From contig JAAFHK010000001.1 of NCBI GenBank assembly GCA_013297565.1, forward strand, positions 1-54,992: a stretch of DNA of 54,992 bases, read 5' to 3'. Positions within the stretch are counted from its first letter, which is position 1, and every line of letters begins with the position of its first letter. Shown here piece by piece: positions 52,249 to 54,992 of this stretch. Position numbers and translations under genes: made by a program. The stretch is from Cytophagales bacterium. Lineage in GTDB: Bacteria > Bacteroidota > Bacteroidia > Cytophagales > Thermoflexibacteraceae. The notes under the pieces are model-generated. The model searched no databases and was not told the DNA's origin. It saw only the letters and a program-made list of their open reading frames with translations.

Positions 52249-52982
52249 ACCCCGAAAATTACCCGCAAAATTCCCAAATCGTCCATTGGCAACAGACCGT
52301 ATTGTGTATCCAAAATATTGGCTTTTCGAGAAAGCATATTGGAATTTTGGGCTAAAAAATCGTTGTTTAAGAGAAAATTTAGCGGATCGACTGATAAAGT
52401 TTCGGTGTCGTGCGTTACAATCGTTTTATAAGGGCGAAATTGCAAAATGCCATCTGTCGAAATTGCCAAATTTTGCAGATTTTTTTTGACTAATATTTGA
52501 CTTTCGCAATAGGATTTCCAACTTTCAGGATTTGCCAAATGCTGTGCGGGATAATCAGGCGCATTGTCGTGATCATAGATATGGATTTCCTCATCACAAA
52601 CGACCACGCCATCTCCCAAAACTCCAATAAAAGTTTCCTTCCTTTCGTAATCGTGAATCGCCAAAAGTACGGTTGCCAAAAGTTCTTCTTCGGGAATGGT
52701 CAAAAATGTCTGTGTTTTGGCAAGATTTTCTATAAAAAGCAATAATATTTTTTTGCCAATCAGCTGTATATCAGTATTTTGTGTGAAAATTTTACCATGT
52801 TGATTGAGGATTTGGCGTATAATTTTACAAACCAAATTCGAGGCAAAATGTGAGGCTTTACCCGATGAACAGCCGTCCGCCACTACGCCTACCCAATGCC
52901 TTTCGAGAGAAAAATTCATCACAAAATCCTCACAAAAATCTTTGTGTTGATTACCACGTCTCAAAAGTGAATAGATTTTCAT
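52245..52982 (-). CDS. PP2C-family serine/threonine phosphatase, coupled to a histidine kinase
   Basis: A 245-residue soluble protein of the PP2C (not SpoIIE) type. VGVVADGCSSGKASHFASNL (about 31-50) holds metal-binding D36, with ELLATVLLAI, FIGVLGDGVVV, LAISTDGILQF and DDLGILRVIF giving the further motifs. The start at 52982 (MKIYSLLRRGNQHKD) lies 32 bp inside the 3' end of the histidine-kinase gene, so the two are translationally coupled. It presumably dephosphorylates a Ser/Thr target under control of that kinase; no response regulator is present here. Confidence 0.8.
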   Translation of the reverse strand: MKIYSLLRRGNQHKDFCEDFVMNFSLERHWVGVVADGCSSGKASHFASNLVCKIIRQILNQHGKIFTQNTDIQLIGKKILLLFIENLAKTQTFLTIPEEELLATVLLAIHDYERKETFIGVLGDGVVVCDEEIHIYDHDNAPDYPAQHLANPESWKSYCESQILVKKNLQNLAISTDGILQFRPYKTIVTHDTETLSVDPLNFLLNNDFLAQNSNMLSRKANILDTQYGLLPMDDLGILRVIFGV

Positions 52983-54879
52983 GATTTTTGTTTTTGGGAA
53001 AAAGGATTGTAAAAGTGCTTCCCTGTGCATATTGGCTACTAAAACCAATTTCGCCACCTAATCTGTCGACCGCCGTTTTGACGATATAAAGCCCCAAACC
53101 CAAACCTGTCGAACCTGCATTTGCTCTGAAAAACATATCAAAAAGCCTATCGTGCGATTCGGTTGGAATGCCTTGTCCATTATCAGAAACTGTAACTTGC
53201 TGGTAATCAGCTATTTTTTCTATTTCTATGCGTATTCTTGTGGGTACGGCAGTTCGTAGATATTGTAAAGAATTTTCCAAAAGGCAATGCATGATGGTAT
53301 CAAACATTTGCCGATCAGTATAAAGTGGTTCTTCTAATTTATTTTCGATTTCAAAAGTAACTCTCTCAAAATGAGGGTGTTCTCTGAATTTATTAATGGC
53401 ATTTTTGATCATGAATTTGGCATTCAAAGGTCGCAGTTGAATTTCAGATTTGCGAAGTTGCCCAATGTGGATCAGGTTGTCTATAATAGCATTGAGGCGA
53501 TTGAGGCGATCTTCGAGCATTCCGATATAGCGAGGTAGCTCTTCAGGATCGAAAATATTATCCTTGATCAAATTCACCAAACCCTTCAAAGACGAAATAG
53601 GTCCCCGCAAATCGTGCGAAGCCCGATAAACATACGTATCGAGTTCTTTGTTCCTATCCGCCAAATCTTGTTGTATTTTTTTCAGTTCGCTAATATTTTG
53701 GATAATCCCCAATACATAATTTGGCTCTCCATTCGTTTTTCTGACCAAAGACAGGGTAACCAAAGTCCAAGTAGGGCGCTGATGTACATTATAATATTCC
53801 TGCTCTGTTTTCAGGATCGACTCTTTGTTTTCTATCAAGGTTTTAATATTATCTTTCAAATGTTTAACTTCTTCATAATCAATAAAATACATAATATTTT
53901 TTCCTTCTAAAGCATTTCGTTCGTAGCCCAGCATTTGACAAAAAGTATCATTGACTTGCAAAATATTTCCTTCCAAATCCAGCCGATACATTCCTGCCGC
54001 CGCCTGCTCGAAAATGGCTCGATAGCTATGTTCGCTTTCCGCCAAGGCTATTTGAGCAAATTTGCGTGCCGAAATATCTTGTATGCAAAAAAGCACCCTT
54101 TCGATCTTGCTATCCGCCTGATTTACAACAGGGTAGTGTGTATATTCGAGCCAACGTTGTTGATCTTTTCCGTAACTTGCCAGCCCATCGGCACTAATAA
54201 TTTCACCTGCCAAAGCCCTTGAAAAATTATTTTTAAAACTTTCGTGGGCTGAAGGCAAAATATATTCGAGCATCGAATGCCCAATCTCGATTCCTTTCCC
54301 AAAAGCCTCATAAGTAATCTGGTATGCCGTTTTATTGAAAAGTTCGACTTCCAAATTTTGATTTATCAAATAAAAAAGGAGATGATTACTATCGAAAGTG
54401 GCGCGCAAATTGGCTTCCGATTTTCGCAGGGCTTCTTCGGCATTTTTGCGCTCGGTGATGTCAAAACAGCTAAAAGCAATTTTTTCGACCGTTCCTTCTT
54501 TGTCTTTGATTGGATAAAACGAAAAATCATACCACACAACCTCGCCCGAAGCCAAGACTTTTCGCTGTTCGCCATGCGAAAAATCACCATTCAAAAGCGT
54601 TTGAGCAAAAGTTCCTACAAACAGATGATGAAATTCGGATCGCAAAAATTTGAACACAGAAACCCCCGCCTCCAAACGGGTTTGAAACAAACTACCGACT
54701 GCCTCCTCTGCTTTTTGGTTGAAAGCCAATACATGAAAATCGCGATCAAGAACGGCGTGAATAAACCGACTGCTATTAAAAACTGCATTCAGTATCTCCT
54801 CCAAATCATGCGCCTTTTTTTGCCAATCAGTACCAGTTTCGAGATTGTCCGCTATGTTTGTACTTTTGTTTTGGTTCAT
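52951..54879 (-). CDS. PAS-domain sensor histidine kinase (three PAS domains)
   Basis: A 642-residue cytoplasmic sensor with no membrane segment. Three PAS domains follow one another (about 30-145, 152-275, 282-400; PAC ends IAFSCFDITERKNAEEALRK, VLFCIQDISARKFAQ and YVLGIIQNISELKKIQ). Then come HisKA with phospho-acceptor H422 in YRASHDLRGPISSLKG and an ATPase domain with N-box LLENSLQYL, G1 VSDNGQGIP and G2 STGLGLGLYIV. It senses an unknown internal signal. The ATG at 54879 is preferred; an upstream frame runs into a MITE-like repeat that abuts this codon. The next gene overlaps its 3' end by 32 bp and encodes a PP2C phosphatase. Confidence 0.88.
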   Translation of the reverse strand: MNQNKSTNIADNLETGTDWQKKAHDLEEILNAVFNSSRFIHAVLDRDFHVLAFNQKAEEAVGSLFQTRLEAGVSVFKFLRSEFHHLFVGTFAQTLLNGDFSHGEQRKVLASGEVVWYDFSFYPIKDKEGTVEKIAFSCFDITERKNAEEALRKSEANLRATFDSNHLLFYLINQNLEVELFNKTAYQITYEAFGKGIEIGHSMLEYILPSAHESFKNNFSRALAGEIISADGLASYGKDQQRWLEYTHYPVVNQADSKIERVLFCIQDISARKFAQIALAESEHSYRAIFEQAAAGMYRLDLEGNILQVNDTFCQMLGYERNALEGKNIMYFIDYEEVKHLKDNIKTLIENKESILKTEQEYYNVHQRPTWTLVTLSLVRKTNGEPNYVLGIIQNISELKKIQQDLADRNKELDTYVYRASHDLRGPISSLKGLVNLIKDNIFDPEELPRYIGMLEDRLNRLNAIIDNLIHIGQLRKSEIQLRPLNAKFMIKNAINKFREHPHFERVTFEIENKLEEPLYTDRQMFDTIMHCLLENSLQYLRTAVPTRIRIEIEKIADYQQVTVSDNGQGIPTESHDRLFDMFFRANAGSTGLGLGLYIVKTAVDRLGGEIGFSSQYAQGSTFTILFPKNKNHENLFTFETW

Positions 54880-54982
54880 TATACTGAAACTAAATTGGTT
54901 TTTTCGTAAAACGAACATTCTTGTTCGTTTCTGTGGCGAACAAGAATGTTTGCCCTACAAATTCATTCGTTGATTGAGTATA
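54880..54982 (+). repeat. MITE-like element, copy D
   Basis: A 103-bp element from TATACTGAAACTAAATTGGT to GATTGAGTATA with the AACGAACATTCTTGTTCG and CGAACAAGAATGTTTG core. It ends immediately next to the start codon of the histidine kinase. The remaining 10 bp to the window edge show nothing. Confidence 0.75.
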
Positions 54983-54992
54983 TTTGTGTTTT

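Noticed and set aside
54277-54909. 210-residue plus-strand frame
   Set aside because: Antisense to the PAS domains of the histidine kinase; the translation has no recognisable domain.
1-54992. Prophage or integrated conjugative element
   Set aside because: No integrase, capsid, portal, terminase, relaxase or tra genes were seen, and most genes are ordinary housekeeping.

Overview
The window is about 55 kb of AT-rich DNA from a member of the Bacteroidota, most likely a Cytophagales-type environmental bacterium. The sequence shows TAnnTTTG-type -7 boxes upstream of several genes, a THUMP-like methyltransferase of the PG_1098 type, a TonB-dependent receptor, a DUF1573 protein, a chromosomal subclass B1 metallo-beta-lactamase, and SpoIIE-type phosphatases carrying TPR or sensor domains. 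The genus is inference; no rRNA or phylogenetic marker was compared.

Layout. 0-6.4 kb: the 5' part of a secreted beta-helix protein running off the left edge, a restriction-enzyme relic, the THUMP-like methyltransferase, the beta-lactamase, a sugar aminotransferase and a broken IS630-type transposase. 6.4-12.6 kb: an ABC ATPase, a LysE exporter, an MsbA-like exporter, a MaoC hydratase, carA and a zinc phospholipase C-like protein. 12.6-20.9 kb: housekeeping genes: aroC (fused to a nuclease-inhibitor domain), gatA, a ring-cleaving dioxygenase, tatC, a carotenoid desaturase and cysS. 21.3-25.3 kb: two coupled envelope proteins of unknown function and the topoisomerase IV B subunit. 25.3-31.4 kb is an accessory segment: a MutS-family gene with a decayed partial copy beside it, a two-gene restriction-modification locus, a transposase relic and two MITE-like elements. 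31.6-33.6 kb: an H-NOX gas sensor followed by an HNOBA-coiled coil-SpoIIE phosphatase. 33.7-40 kb: heptose-phosphate kinase, pyrophosphatase, tRNA-Phe, a LolC/E-like permease, a glycosyltransferase-like protein and a TPR-SpoIIE phosphatase. 40-50 kb: an M14 peptidase, an OmpA-like protein between 44-bp direct repeats, a three-repeat membrane protein, fRMsr, two methyltransferases, an enoyl-CoA hydratase and a DUF1573 protein. 50-55 kb: a TonB-dependent receptor, and a PAS histidine kinase overlapping a PP2C phosphatase.

The most notable system is the H-NOX / HNOBA-SpoIIE pair. It looks like a nitric-oxide (or other gas) sensor whose output is serine/threonine dephosphorylation rather than cyclic nucleotide, c-di-GMP or His-Asp signalling. 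Together with the TPR-SpoIIE protein, the histidine kinase-PP2C pair and a possible STAS-like protein, the window is rich in phosphatase-based signalling. The second unusual item is the in-frame fusion of chorismate synthase to a full-length NuiA-type nuclease-inhibitor domain.

Intergenic DNA is full of palindromes: four copies of a ~100-bp MITE-like element with TATACT/AGTATA ends, one 135-bp MITE with GGACTTACGCA ends, at least three terminator-like palindromes of a common CCTTA..GG-TTTT/AAAA-CC..TAAGG design, and two nested palindromes. No CRISPR array, intact insertion sequence, rRNA operon or prophage was seen.
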